Program-made: the position numbers and the translations under genes
Notes under the pieces: model-generated
Seen by the model: only the letters and a program-made list of their open reading frames with translations
The model's database searches: none
Told to the model about the DNA's origin: nothing
Shown here: piece by piece, positions 23,989 to 37,049 of the stretch
Numbering within the stretch: position 1 is the stretch's first letter
How the letters are laid out: every line of letters starts with the position of its first letter
NCBI GenBank assembly: GCA_963920665.1
Contig: OY987269.1
Span: 20,586,501 to 20,650,500 of the forward strand
Length of the DNA stretch: 64,000 bases
Direction: 5' to 3'
Source of the DNA: Straminergon stramineum
Lineage: Eukaryota; Streptophyta; Bryopsida; Hypnales; Calliergonaceae

Positions 23989-25900
23989 GCCGTGATACCT
24001 ACCAACTCACTGAAAATACAAAGGCCAATGATCAAATTTTTCTACAAGAGCTCCAACGGTAAACACTTCAAAAGGAAGTTGCGAAAGAATGGTGAAACTA
24101 CGCTAAAGTAGAAGAAGCTTGCTCCTTCACTACCCTATGTTTTGAGATGCAAGAAGGAAGTCAGCAAAGCAAGTGAAACAAATAGATTTAGTTACACAAA
24201 CGTTCGTGACTTCCTTCACTGATGCAGTAGTAGAGCTCTATAGATGCAGCCATTACGGACTTCAACTACAACCTAATCAAGAAAATGAAGAGAGATACAA
24301 GGTGGATTTAGGGTAAATTTTATTCAGATGTTATGTTTAGGATCTAATTCTACATCTAATGCTACATGGTCCAAACGAGGGTTAGTTGGAGAATTCTTCT
24401 AATACAACCTTACAACCCTTACTTTTGTCTCTCAAGAAGGCAAAGCTACACGAAAAGCACATGAATTGGATAGTAAGGTGACCAACAATATTTGTTACGT
24501 TCCAAACAAAGTGTTCAAGAAGCAAAGAAGAAAGCTGCCTACAAATTTCATTTACTATTCCCTTTTCAGAATCCAACTATGTAAACAAAGACCTCTTTGG
24601 AGTCCCTTCTTCTATATTGTAGAGATGTCCAACTTCGGCACAATTTCCTTCATCTATGGGATTTTAGGTTATAGTGTACTTCCGAGAACGAGAAATAGTG
24701 GGGACTATTACTTGATCAAGGATTTTGAGTCTTCAATTGCCAATCGCCAATCTCCTCGCCAGTGGTCCAAACCCTTCTTCACACTACAGCTCCGTCAACA
24801 AAGCGCACCACACCTCTGTTGATGCAAAACCTTGAGCACCTCTGTCAACCGCTTCCACAATCAACATGAAAAACACTAGTCACTCGCCGACGGAGCACGG
24901 ACGAAGGAAGACGAAAGCCTAACACCTACAAGAGGGGCGTGTAGATACGACAAGCAAAGAGAAGCAGCATGCGCAACTACGGAAACAAAGGTACAATGTG
25001 TACAATAAGTTCTTGAATATTGCAAGAGAATTCACATAACTCCACTATCAAGTGGACATTCTGAGCAATCACTTCTTCAAAATCTCCTCTTGAGTACTAT
25101 AACATCTATAGCCGGGAAAAAAGGATTTTCCATCAAGTGCGGAAATAGACGTTGAACGATTTTACTAGATTCAAGTATTGAAGTGCATCCCACTCGATTG
25201 AAGAAACGCGGAAGGATTCAATGTGTGCACCTTCACCTCGCACCCCGCCAAAAGGTGAAGTTTAAAGTGAGTTTTAAATTTCACGCCATCCCAAGGGTAA
25301 CGACTACTTGACATCTGGCACGATATTGGATGAAGGACATACGTTAGTGGATGAATTCCTTTACCCAAAGGATGAATCTCTCCCTATAGTTCATGGAATT
25401 GGCGGTAAAGAATTCCACCTGGGTTTAGAGTATTCTTCAAGGAATGATATTTGCGTATCTCATAACCTTTGATTAACTTCATTGGGACAGACTTTTAGAC
25501 GTGGACCTACTGCAAATATAATACAGGTATTTGAGATTTTTACATGTGCATAGTACTCATATCTATGTTCATTTGTTTTTGTTTTATACTTCTCTTGAAT
25601 TATTCAAAAACTATTTTCTCCGCAATGAATTGATATGTTCAAAGTCAAGTACATTTTTAAAATTAGTATATACATTTAATATATATATTTTTACATGTCT
25701 AATTAGTTTCAATATATGTATTTCATATGGAAGTCATCATGTTACTTTACAAACATTGGATTTTGATATAATTAATTAATTTCCACAATCTTCATAGAAG
25801 ATTCAAATTAATTGTAGCCATCATGTACTTCAAAATCTTAATAATTCTTCCAGAAATGTACATGTCCTACAAATGGAAGGACATTCTAAAATAACTATAT
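23989..25900. other. Intergenic region between divergent CACTA genes
   Basis: No family was recognised. It would hold the divergent promoters if both genes belonged to one element. Short frames at 24382-24822 and 25171-25368 look random. Confidence 0.4.
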
Positions 25901-28210
25901 TTGTCATGTATTGCATGTAGCATGCCATGGAAGACACCGAACTACTCTGCATTTCGCAGTTCCAATGTTGTGGAAGAGGTCAATAATGAAGAGGCTTCTA
26001 GACCATGTCCTCGTAGAAAAAGACAGAAGAGAGTTTCCAAAGGACCTTCTTCGAGTACAGAAAATAATGTACATTCATATAGCATATGTCCATGCACGGA
26101 ATGTGGAAACAAATATAAGCCAACGGTGCGGTCCTCTATAGTCATCGAACGTCATATTCGTGAACACAACATTTCTAATCTCTATGAGGTGTGAATATTT
26201 TCTTACTATCCTCTAATGAGCTCAATTCTTACTATCTAATATTGTTTCATACATTGTTTGAGGGTTCAATCATATCATGAATATTAATTTGATGTCATTT
26301 TAGGGGTGAACACTTAAACTCATCCTTGTAAGCTATCATTCAATTAATTTGTAAACATTGTTTGTAGCTAGTCATTCCGTAAAGACACATTCATTTTTTT
26401 AGTAAGTTTACTTATTGCACAATTTCTTCTCATCAACAATAGAGTCTACAATGTATCCAATGAAATAAATCCAAAGTAGTTAGAAGTTTGTGGTCTAAAC
26501 ACACAAATTTGGTCTTCACAAATTAAAAAGAGTTGTACTCTTGTCAATTTTAAATAAATAAGGTTTACACTCTTGTCATCAAAAAGAAATAATAATTAGA
26601 ATAATGCACATTAGAATAAGATGTTCATTGCAATATCCTAATAAAATCTTGTCATGAACTTGCTCTAATTTAAACATGAATAAATTATTATAAATTTATA
26701 GGGTCCAATTAATATGGTTACCATTACTCTTGTATATCTTTAATTTTAATTTTTTTAATAGGATAGATGGTTCTATATTTTGTTCTTATTTAGTGAAGGG
26801 TTCATGATGTTGCTTTATATTTCCATACATTTCAATAGGGGGCCAAAAGTATTTTTCATGATTTTTTTATTTATAGAAAGAAGAATAGAAACACAAATTA
26901 TATTTTAGTTATAAATTTTTAATGCTGAATTCGTTAATTCTACTCATTTTTATTAATGTCACATTTTCATATTTTTTTGCCAGATATTTTTATTGTACAA
27001 CAATTTGGCCTCTCCATATGTTTCTCTTTTTTCATTCATTATTTCCCTAGAGTTCAGGGAATTTTAATTGCTATTTTGAAATTTCATGTAGGCATTCTTT
27101 GGGTCCATTAATAAGTGGCATAATTTTCCTTTCACTCTCAATTTCATGCGTAGGCTCTATACTAGGTTGGACTCTCTAAAGGGGCATCGAGATTGTCCTC
27201 TCCAAATGTCCAATGTGCACCGAATATTGTAGAAACTGATGACATCATTCATGATCAACTTCTTGATAATGAAGACATTGGAGAACACCCAGATGTTGTT
27301 GTTGCGGATTTTTTATTAGACCGATTTGGGATGGAAGTTAGGCTAGTGGATGATGATCTACCTAATGCCGAAAGAGAAGGGCTAAACTACCTAGCCAAAG
27401 AGGCATCTACACCATTATACAATGGGTGTAAGTCTAACCATTTGTCTGTCATTCTTCAATTTCTCAAAGTCCAAGGTTAGCTAGACACATTGTAAGCAAT
27501 GCATGCATGGATGAAATTTTCGAAATTATTGGAGACCATGTCATTGATCCAAAGTTGGAATCTAAAATGCCTAAAACAAGAGCAAAAGCAAGGAAAGTCA
27601 TAACAGAATTGGGCCTTGACTACAAGACAATACATTTGTGCCCATGCGATGGCATATTATACTATAGAGAAAATGAGGAACTCCAAGTTTGCCCCAAATG
27701 TAACCTATCTCGTTATTGACAAGACACACTCAGCAAGATTGTCCCAAGAAAGGTATTTCAGTATATTCTTCATATGTTCTAGTGTTTTTACATGTGTTGT
27801 ACCTCAATACTCTAATTTGTTTTGATGTATATTGAATTCATTTTCTATATTTTATGTGCATGAATGACAAATAGAAAATGCACTACTCTCCAATCACACC
27901 TCGTCTACAAGCTATGTTTCGGTGTCCAAGTATTTCAAAGCTTATGACATGGCACCACGACCATCGGAGTGAAGATGATGTCATGAGAGGACCTACTAAC
28001 TCACTAGCATGGAAATTTGCTTTGAGACAATGGAACTTTCTTCAAAACCCACGTATAGTATTTCTAGGCATGGTCATGGATGGAGTCAATCCTTTTGGCA
28101 ATAATTCAAGTGCATATTCCATATGGCCCATTGTCCTTACATGCTACAATCTACCACCTTGGCTTGCAATCAAGGCTTCATTTTTAATACTTGCCGCGAT
28201 TATCCCTGGT
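25901..28210 (+). pseudogene. CACTA TNP2 transposase, N-terminal part
   Basis: Blocks in order: 25901-26194 with a CPCTECGN zinc-finger-like motif of the transposase-associated domain; about 27178-27475, acidic; 27476-27751 with CPCDGILYYRENEELQVC; 27874-28210 with PITPRLQ, MDGVNPFGNN, YNLPPWLAIK and IIPG, all hallmarks of the TNP2 family (PF02992). Breaks: a frameshift near 27470 and an in-frame TGA at about 27717 after LSRY. Introns are inferred at about 26195-27177 and 27752-27873 (acceptor ending aaatag). The coding sequence stops dead after IIPG and resumes at about 33166. TNP2 is the DDE/D cut-and-paste enzyme of CACTA elements. Confidence 0.9.
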
Positions 28211-29015
28211 GAGTCCTTGCTCTTTTTAATTTTCTATGTGTTTTGTACGAAAAGAAAATGAATCCTTAAAATGACTGTAAAGGAATGAAGGCCTCGTTGT
28301 CTTTGATTGTAAGACATGAATTTATTGTGAACATTGAAGTGAAATCTAAGTCTATAGAATCAATCAAGTACCATGTTTTGTTACAATTTAGTTTTCATAG
28401 TGTATTTTGAAAAAATGTAGTTATGAAATTATATTATGTTCATGTGTTTTGAAAGGTACTGGTACACATTTGCATTATATTGGCAAGTGAGCTTGCTTTG
28501 TAATGAGATATAATAAAATGAATTTCCAAACACTTGTACTATATTAAGAGAACCTCAAGAAATGAATTGAATAAACACATGTTCTTTCTATGTAGGGAAG
28601 AGAAAAGTGAAAGACATGAATGTATGTGAGCCCTCAAATTGGCACTTGGAACTCAGGGTTTCCTTTTTTTTGTTTTAGTCAATATTTTAGCGTAATTATA
28701 TGCAAGAATGCATAAAAAGAGTGTTTGAGTGGTATTTGGTAGAAGTCCCTATCAATATAGTGAGGGGTCATCCTAGAAGTGTAGAGTATATAAAATACTC
28801 AAATTTCATACTTCTAAGGCCTAGTTGAGAGTCTAAGAGGTCGATTAAGTATTTCCGAGAGAATTAAGGGTTTGAGTGTTAGCCAGTCCTAGTAGTTGTC
28901 CATGTTAAACTAAGTCTTACAATTGCATGTGACAAGCTCGCTAAGTCTATTTAGGTCTAGAGAGTCTAGTATAGGTCACCATCCAATTCGTAAAGAATTT
29001 GGATTGGTAAGTTCT

Positions 29016-29060
29016 TATTTGCAGATAACTTATAGAAGAATTATCCAATCTGCAAATAAA
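29016..29060. repeat. Short hairpin
   Basis: TTATTTGCAGAT pairs perfectly with ATCTGCAAATAA about 21 bases downstream. No T-tract or other context gives it a role. Confidence 0.4.
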
Positions 29061-30167
29061 GTGATGGGAGAGCGACTGGAGTATGAAGAAAGGTTCTTTT
29101 ACTCTAAAAGCATGCTAGGAGCCAACAGTGGAGCCCGTTGTTCCAAGATTCCCCAATACAAGAATAATTTTCCCCCTCGGGTGGAAATTATAAGGGAATT
29201 GCTAATTTTAGCTTCCTTATGAATAGTGCAAAGTGAAATGTAATGTTGCACTTTGGTTTTGGGAGTTTCCTAGAAGCTACCCAAAAAGTTTCGGAATTTC
29301 CTGAAACTATTACAATGACTCCATGGGAAGTCAACTGCCTTTAAACATGGTCGTAAATTCCTAGGAATTACCCATGTTGCGGTAAAATCCCACTAAAAAT
29401 TAGGATAGTGTGTTGTGTGCTAATAAAGCGTTCCACAAAGTTTGAAGACATTCTGACATTCCTAGGTACCAGAATCGGCAACGACAGTGGACTTTTAAAG
29501 AATTTACGACTTTGCGGCGGGTTGACCAGCATACCAGGAGATGGCGGTGTCCAAATGACATGAATGAGGGGTCTATTCTTACTCCCACGAACCTTCTAAG
29601 TAACCTTAGCTAGATAGTTTCCTCAAAAGAAACAAATTCCAAAAGTTAGGGTTTTCACCTTCCTTTGGAGTTACCGTAAGTTGATTTTACACTTACAAAG
29701 GGTTGGGAAGAAGGGGTTTGGGGGTCCCCTAGGCTAATTTGGGTCTTCTAAACACAATGGCACAATCATTTTTCAATTTGGAGTTGTTCCCTAGAAGATA
29801 GGAGGGGTCCAACAGTAGGTTTGACTTTTTTAGAGTAATTTGTGGTAATTCAAAGTTAATTTCGCAAATATCTTTTGGAAAATTGAAGATTGGATTTGGG
29901 TAAGACCTCTTTTCTTGCGTAACAATCCATCTTTTATTTAAAGAAAGACAATTTAGAAATACTTTGGGTTAATTAGCAAAATATCTAGGTTAATTAGGGT
30001 TATTTTCAAAATATCTTTGGGAAAAGATCTTGGATTTGATTTAGCCAAGATTTATTAGCTAAATGGAGAGGGTTCTAGAGAATTCTTCCATTAAACAAAG
30101 ATTATTTTGGAATTACGATAGGGTAGTTTAGGAAATATCTCGGGATCAAAAGTAAATGTTTTTCCAT

Positions 30168-30228
30168 CGACAACTTATCAGGGAGGGGCCTGGGACAAGT
30201 ATGAAAGGCCCTTCCCTCGAGGTTGTCG
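30168..30228. repeat. 61-nt imperfect hairpin
   Basis: cgacaactta...gggaggggcct pairs with aggcccttccct...ggttgtcg, giving a stem of about 26 bp with mismatches and a short loop. It is GC-rich against AT-rich surroundings. Confidence 0.6.
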
Positions 30229-33165
30229 GTACCCTCATTCTTATATCTAACCTTTGCTTTTGTGCTACCGGCGTAGTTGGAGCACTGATCCAGGTCGAGA
30301 TCCAACCTAAGTTTCATTCTAATTCTTGATTTGCACACTTTGAAGGACGAGAGGGTCCCTTCAAAGTGATTTATATTTGATTTCTTTAAGTTCTCAGGGC
30401 TAAGCCTCCATTTTTCTTTGAATTGTGAGAGTTTTGGAAGGGATAGACCTCCAAACTCTAATTTTTTTTAAGATTTCTTGAATACTAACAAATTGTGCTC
30501 ATTACAACAGAATTTGGTATTAATATACTTAAGGTGGTGAAGCTTGACTTTGCCAAAAGTTTATTAAACCAACCCTTGCCTAAAATTCATTGTATAACGA
30601 AGATTGGGACTTTAATTGCTAAAGTTCGATTTAAGCGTTGTCATGCATACCTCCTTTAGTGATTAAACTTGGATACTTGGAAATTTTAGAGAATTAATCT
30701 TTAAAGTTCGGTTTAAACACTGTCATGTGTACCTCCTTTAAAGATTGACTTTCAAAATACTAAAATTTGATCTTTGACACTGTGTATACTTGGGGTTGCC
30801 CCCGCACGGCGAAGCTTTGACTTCGAAAGATTTGAAATTAACACTTGGGAAAATTTCCTTATTTGCATGCTTGGAAAAATGCTCTGCAAGTGTACTAATT
30901 AGGAACGTTTAAGGAAGATTAGAGAAAAGTAGTCAAAATTGCTTAGTTTGAATTCTTGATAAAATCCTTAGTAGTAGATAGAGAAAACCAAGATTTAGAT
31001 TAGTTTCCCCGAGTCATTAAAATTATCCTAGAAAGAGAATTTAATTAGCTTAGAATATTTAGTTGTTTAGTTTGAACCTTTTCCCAAAAATCCCCCAAAA
31101 TTAGAATGTTAGTTAGAATTTAAGAAGTCCCCCAAATCCCCCCAAAATTGATTAGTCTTAGAGTTAATTAAGTCTAAAAATTAGATTAGTCAAAAATCCA
31201 TTAGTTTATTAGATTAGTAGAAATTAATATCATTAGTAACAATTTCCAAAAACGAGTAATCAGTCATAACCAATATACCAGAGCCGGTGCCATTGAACCA
31301 GCAAACACCGAGAGAGCCAACAGTTAGGAAGGACCAACAACTGAGAACGAGCGGAGCAGACGGAGGGGGTTCAACGAACCATGCCTCGCCACGTGGCGAC
31401 ATGAGGCTAGCAAGGAGACCCCGGCAGTTGATAGGGAGCTTCTGAGCGAACAGGGAGTTCTGGAGCGGACGGGGAGCTAATCGGAGTGGACAGGGGCCTT
31501 CTAGTTGAACTTCAAAATTCCGGTACTTGACAATTACTTATTCTCTACAACTAGTAGGTATGAAGCTAAGGCAGTGGTAGCCATGCACAAAACTTTTGAT
31601 TAAATTTTCAAGAACTCTCTTTTCCTCCATAGCTAACACAAACTCTAAAAAGAACGAACACACCAAAACAACAAACAAGGAAGATGAAGTGAAGGACTTT
31701 TGAGAGTAGGAAGAAGGAAGGTGAGAAGGAATCTAGATAATTAATGAGGTAAGAATCGTTTGCATTTGATTTTATTCCAATTACTATTCATTAAGTTGTT
31801 AGTTAGTCATTAATTAGGATTCTTTTAGGAATTAGAAGGCTAGGCTTTGGTTAGGTTTTGTTTTATTAGGCTTAATAAGACAAATAGATAAAGACAAAAC
31901 GCCAACTAATATCATTTGGATGATTAGGAAATTACAAGATAATTAGGATTTATTAGATTTGATTTGATTTAGTGGATTTAAAAGGTTTTGAGGTATTAAA
32001 ATAATTTCTAATTATTTTAAATACAATCAAAATTAATTAAATCCCATAACCATTAGTGGGAAAATAAAAAGTGGAATTGAAGTACAACGTTGAACAAGGA
32101 TTGATTTCAAATGGCGTGATGAATTAGCGAAATGGAGGATGGAGCGGGATACTACGAAACCATTCACCTCGTGATTCTCGAGGACGGTACGATCGATCAA
32201 TTCATGGGAAAGGTACGTTAAAATTCTTTATATTTCATTTCTTTTAATTTCAATTTGATTAAAATCTCACTTGACAAAATAAACCATTGGAACCTTTAGG
32301 AAAATTAGAAAAGAAAATTAACATTTAAAATTAAAATTGTTCGTTTAAACTAAGAAATAATTAATGAATGAAATTCAACTCGTTAGACTTTTTAAAACAA
32401 ATTTCATTCATTAATAATTTTTTAAGAATTTAGTTTTTAGTGTTTTACCTTGTTGGAAAGGTAATTTCTGAATTTTCATAAAACCCTAAAAAATACTAAT
32501 TTTAGAATAGAAAATTTAGTTTACGATAGATTAGAAGATAATTAAAAAGAATTTCTAAAGAATCTTTAAGGAATCATTTAAATTATGAATCAATTAGGGA
32601 ATCTTTTGAAGATTCCAGAACCTCTTTTCATTTAAAAAATACTTTAATTTTAATTGAGAAAAGGTTGGATGAAGTTTGATTTCAATTTGGATGAAATTCT
32701 TTAATTAGTAGTCAAATTAGGTTTAGTCTTAGAATTAGGTAGCTAACATAACTAAAAATTTAATCCTAAAATTTAGATTTATTTCGAGTAGTTTTACTAT
32801 TTTTAATTTGTGGATGAAGGTTGTGATGTAGTTTAGGAATCAATACTTCATCCATTCATTTCTTTGATTAGGAAAGTTAGAATTTAATTTGCTTTACCAT
32901 TCTGGAAAGGGCAAATTACATTCTATAAAGTAGGTTAGATTGATGTTAGTTTGGATTTATCTTTTGATTAGTTATTTGATTTAGTTAACCATAGTTTTTA
33001 AAGTAGGATTTAAATGATTGAAGTTCAATTTGGATATTTAAAAACAAAGTGTCCATTGCTTGGAAGGCGCGAATTGAACTTAGATTGAGAACACCCTAAA
33101 GAAATTGATTTAACCAGCCGTTAGAACGCGTGTGCACGTTTTAACTCGAAGGGTGGAGTTTAAAA

Positions 33166-35600
33166 CACTCACAATGTACATTTGGCACCAATTGTCAATG
33201 AATTCAAGAAACTCTGGACTTTTGGAGAAGAAATTTATGATGTCAACAACAACAACTCATTTAATATGAAGGCAGTATTGTTGTGGACTATGCATGATTA
33301 TCCTAGATATGGTGTGGCATCTTCATTGCAAACACAAGGTTTTTATGGATGTCCAATTTGTGGACTTGAGCATGTGAATTCCTACTTTGCCAAGGAATTA
33401 GGCAAAATCATATATCATGGTTATTGGAGGTATTTAGTATTTACCAGAGGGCCATCCATGGAGGTCCAATGAATTTAATAGTTCCTTCAATGGGGAGGTG
33501 AAGCCCACTTCTAAGCCACTGTCAAGGATGGATGGTTGGGATTGGTTGTCATAGTGGGAAAAAGTTGAAAGTGGTTCATTACAGTTGCAGAAGAGTGGCA
33601 TGACAGGGTATTCCAAATTATATGACTTGGAGTATTGGGTGGTAAGAATTTTTCACTCACTCAAAGACATGAAAATATGCACACCAAAATCCTTTAATAT
33701 TTCATTTTCATTGTTTTACTTGAAAAAAATTCTTCTACTGTTATTACTGAAGGACTATTTGTCTTTGGGAACAATTTGGGTCCAAGTAGGTTCTTATTAC
33801 ATCAATTTGTAGTGAAAGTATTTAAATCTTTTGAAGAAGTACTAATTCACAAGAGCTTCATGGATATAAATTTTTTATTTCCATTGGGGCTTGAAGGCAA
33901 AAATTATGGCACAATATGTCAGAAATGGAGGTCGACGGGGAACACAAAAAATCTCGAAAAGTCATAATTATTTTCATTACTTTTTCTTCCTGAATGATTA
34001 TATTTTATTGTATATGTGAAGCTTTGATTCATTATATTTGGACTATTAAAAAAAATTATGTTCAATCTTGTTTTTTGGACAATATAAGCATCTTCTTGGA
34101 CAAAAAACTTTTAGTCCAATTTTGAATGCTAATATCTTCTAATCTATGTGGTCAAATTTGATGAATTTTTGACCACATGATCTCAAGAAACTAAAGACTA
34201 AGATTTAGGTTTAATTTCAACTAAAAAAATAAGAAAATTTTGGATTGCAAGAACACAATAGAAATGGCAATTCAAAGGGTTTTTTGATTGAAAATAGTCT
34301 TGGTTCTTCAGGGGTTAAATTAATTTGAGTGATTTTATGTGTAGGAATTGAAAATTCGACACCTTCTGGATCCAATGCATATAGAGAAGAACATTTGTTC
34401 ATCTCTTTTCAAGACCTTCACTAATGCTAAAGGAACGAAGGCTGATTTTGAGTCAGAAAGAATTGAAATGAAGAATATGGGAATTATAAAGGATATGTGG
34501 ATTGAGACAAGGAAAGCACCACCGCCAGCACCTTGGATATTTTCGAAAAGTGAATTTAATGAGGTAATTGATGTGCTACAAAGTACAAAGACTCCACGGC
34601 ATTATGGATCATCCTTTGAATACAAATTTGTGGACAACAAAATCATGGGAATGAAAACACATGACTATCACAATCTATTGCATGATTTGTTGCCTATTGC
34701 AGTAGGAAATGCTTTGAATGATAATCTACGAAGCATTGTATATCGATTGGGAGAAGTTTTCCATTGGATATGTGGCAAGGAAATTAAGAATTTAGAGATT
34801 TCTGGAATGAAGACAATGGCGGTAGAGTTGATGTGTGATATGGATAGAAATCTCCCTCCAAGTTTTTTTGACATTCAAGTACATTTGATATGGCACTTGG
34901 TGGAAGAAGTGGAATTGTGTGGACCTGTCTCATCTTGTTGGATGTACTTTTTGGAACAGTATATGAAAGACCTCAAAAGTTGGGTTAGATAGAAGACTCG
35001 TCCTGAGGGTTCTATGGTTCAAGGATATATTCTAAGTGAAGCAATGCACTATACAACTGAGTACACCACCCGATTGGCACCAAGTGCACTGCAATTATGG
35101 AGATTAAAAGAAGATCCATGTTTATTGGAGACGGTATTGACAAAACCCCACACAAATGCGGCACCTTGATAGAGATGCAGAGGGGAGAGTTTTTTTAGAA
35201 CAAGTTCACAACTTTGTGCTTAAGAATGATCCTTGTATGTCAGAATGGAGAAGACGGTATGCTACCTAAGTGATGGGGAATGAAGTGGACTTTGCTGAAT
35301 GGACCCTTACACAAATGAGGAGTGCAATCAATCTAGGTAGGCTCCCCGCAGATCGTGAATACTATATTGCACTAGGCCCACATCCCAAAGTCAAGTTTTT
35401 TGCACACATGTGGGCAGCAGGAAAGTACTTAAGAGTTGTTGCTAGAGATATTGGGAAGAAGACACAAGATTTAGGTATACAACTAACAATGTCAACATTT
35501 TTTTGCTAGGAATATGCAACACATGTCATAGTCCCCCAAAAAATTCTAAGTGAATTTTTAATTCCATGTGGGCTTCAGAGTTATCAAGGTACTTAGGAAA
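33166..35600 (+). pseudogene. CACTA TNP2 transposase, middle and DUF4218 part
   Basis: Continues the TNP2 frame with APIVNEFKKLW, AVLLWTMHDYPRYG and GCPICG. A frameshift follows near 33438; the right frame goes on with LPEGHPW...SKPLSRMDGWDW to about 33640, with a TAG at about 33549. A gap or intron runs to 34344 (acceptor tgtgtag). 34345-35166 carries LDPMHIEKNICSSLFKT and DUF4218 motifs LPPSFFDIQVHLIWHLVEE and RPEGS, with a TAG at 34990-34992. 35167-35600 carries NEVDFAEWTL and HMWAAGKYLRVV with further stops. The enzyme is inactive. Confidence 0.88.
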
Positions 35601-35810
35601 GTGTATCTACAAATGTTGAGGTTCTTAGTTTTATTTCAAATGAAATGAATCTTTTTGCATTGAAGTGAAAAAAATATTAGTTTTTATCCATCTTTCTCTT
35701 TACAACCATTTTGTAACAACTAGAATTTTATTTGCAATTGAAGAAGTAGGAAAAAAAATATGAAGTGCTAAAATATGTTTTGTCCCTAATATTTTTGCAT
35801 GTGTGCAGGC

Positions 35811-36587
35811 ATTGCATGTTCATTCCATGACTTGGATGTCAATGGAGAGCCTTGCATAGTGGAGTATTATGGTAAAATTCGCAATATTATTGAAGTAAAA
35901 TTCACATCTTTCACAACAATATTATTAAAAGGAGATTGGTATGACAATAAAGCAACAACTTGTGGGAATCCTAGAATTCTGGTAGATGAATGCAAATTCA
36001 TGCGTGTACATACAAGTAACTTCATGCCATCTCACTTGGTTGCACATGAACCCTTTGTTTATCCTTTGGATGTAGACCAAGTGTTCTTTATTGAAGATAG
36101 ACTTAACAAAGGTTGGAATCTTATTTTTAAATATGAAGCCAAGTCCCAAGAGTTTGTATATAAGGACACAAACATGTTTGGCGGAGAAGATGAAGAAGAT
36201 GAACTTGTAGAAGATGATGAGAATAGTAGAAGTGTTGCAGCATCCTAGTTGAGGCATGTGCAAAATAGAGGTGACCTCAAATCCATGAAGTTCAGTGATG
36301 AGGAAGAAGAAGAGCTTACTGATGATAGTGGTGGAGAAGGTTCAATTGAAAATGAAAGAGTTTCTTTAGAATCAATTGGCCACTTCGAACCCATTGATCT
36401 TGATAACATTGACTTAGATGTCCATGCCGAGAATGCATTTCAAGTTGGAGTCTTATGTCGAAGAGCAAGGTTTGAAAGGTATATTGGAGAACACTTGGTA
36501 GGAGAGGAGAATTTATTAGATTCAGAATTAGAAGATGCAGATGTGTTGTATGATGTCATTGGATATTCAGAGAGTGATAGAGAATGA
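35811..36587 (+). pseudogene. CACTA TNP2 C-terminal DUF4216 domain and acidic tail
   Basis: An acceptor (gtgtgcag) precedes CSFHDLDVNGEP, YYGKIRNIIEV, LLKGDWYDNK and VFFIEDRLNKGWNLIFK, the pattern of DUF4216, which is usually fused to or next to TNP2. An in-frame TAG at 36246-36248 separates an acidic tail (FSDEEEEELTDDSGGEG) that continues in the same frame to 36587. Confidence 0.82.
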
Positions 36588-36994
36588 GAACTACATGGTC
36601 CTTTTATGAATTTTTGTTGTTGTCACTCATTTCGCCTTTCGTTGATAATGTGTTAGGTGTGCTTTTGCACTCAATAAGTGGTGCTTTCATTCTTTTTTTG
36701 AATACAAAGTTGATAATAATAAATGGTTTTTAATGATAGCTCTTTAAACGCAAGGTAATCATTTATATGACATTTATACAATTTTTTCTATGGGTTGTAG
36801 GAGAAAAAACAATAGGAAAAAATTTCTTAATTCTAACTTCATATGTTATAGGAATGCAAAAAAAGATTTAAATTCTACACAAAATTTATTTGTAATTTGG
36901 ATTATGGTACTTCTAAATAAATTTTTATTTTATACTTTATTTTTATATTTTGTAAGATTTTATATAATTATTATTACTTTTAATAAAAATTCTA

Positions 36995-37049
<55 letters not shown>

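Larger units (their letters stand above)
28211..33165. mobile_element. About 5-kb insertion splitting TNP2, type unknown
   Basis: The TNP2 frame is interrupted exactly between IIPG and NVHLAPIVNEF, which are only a few residues apart in the family. The intervening DNA has no long open frame, gag, pol or transposase motif. It includes a hairpin (30168-30228) and short ggagcggac-type repeats near 31430-31500. It may be a non-coding LTR element or several insertions; I could not find matching ends or a target duplication. A very long intron is less likely. Confidence 0.5.

Noticed and set aside
29108..29135. tggagcccgttgttccaag as a gypsy primer binding site
   Set aside because: Too many mismatches and no LTR boundary beside it.
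31214..31402. 62-codon minus-strand frame in the GC-richer tract
   Set aside because: Composition-driven; no family resemblance.
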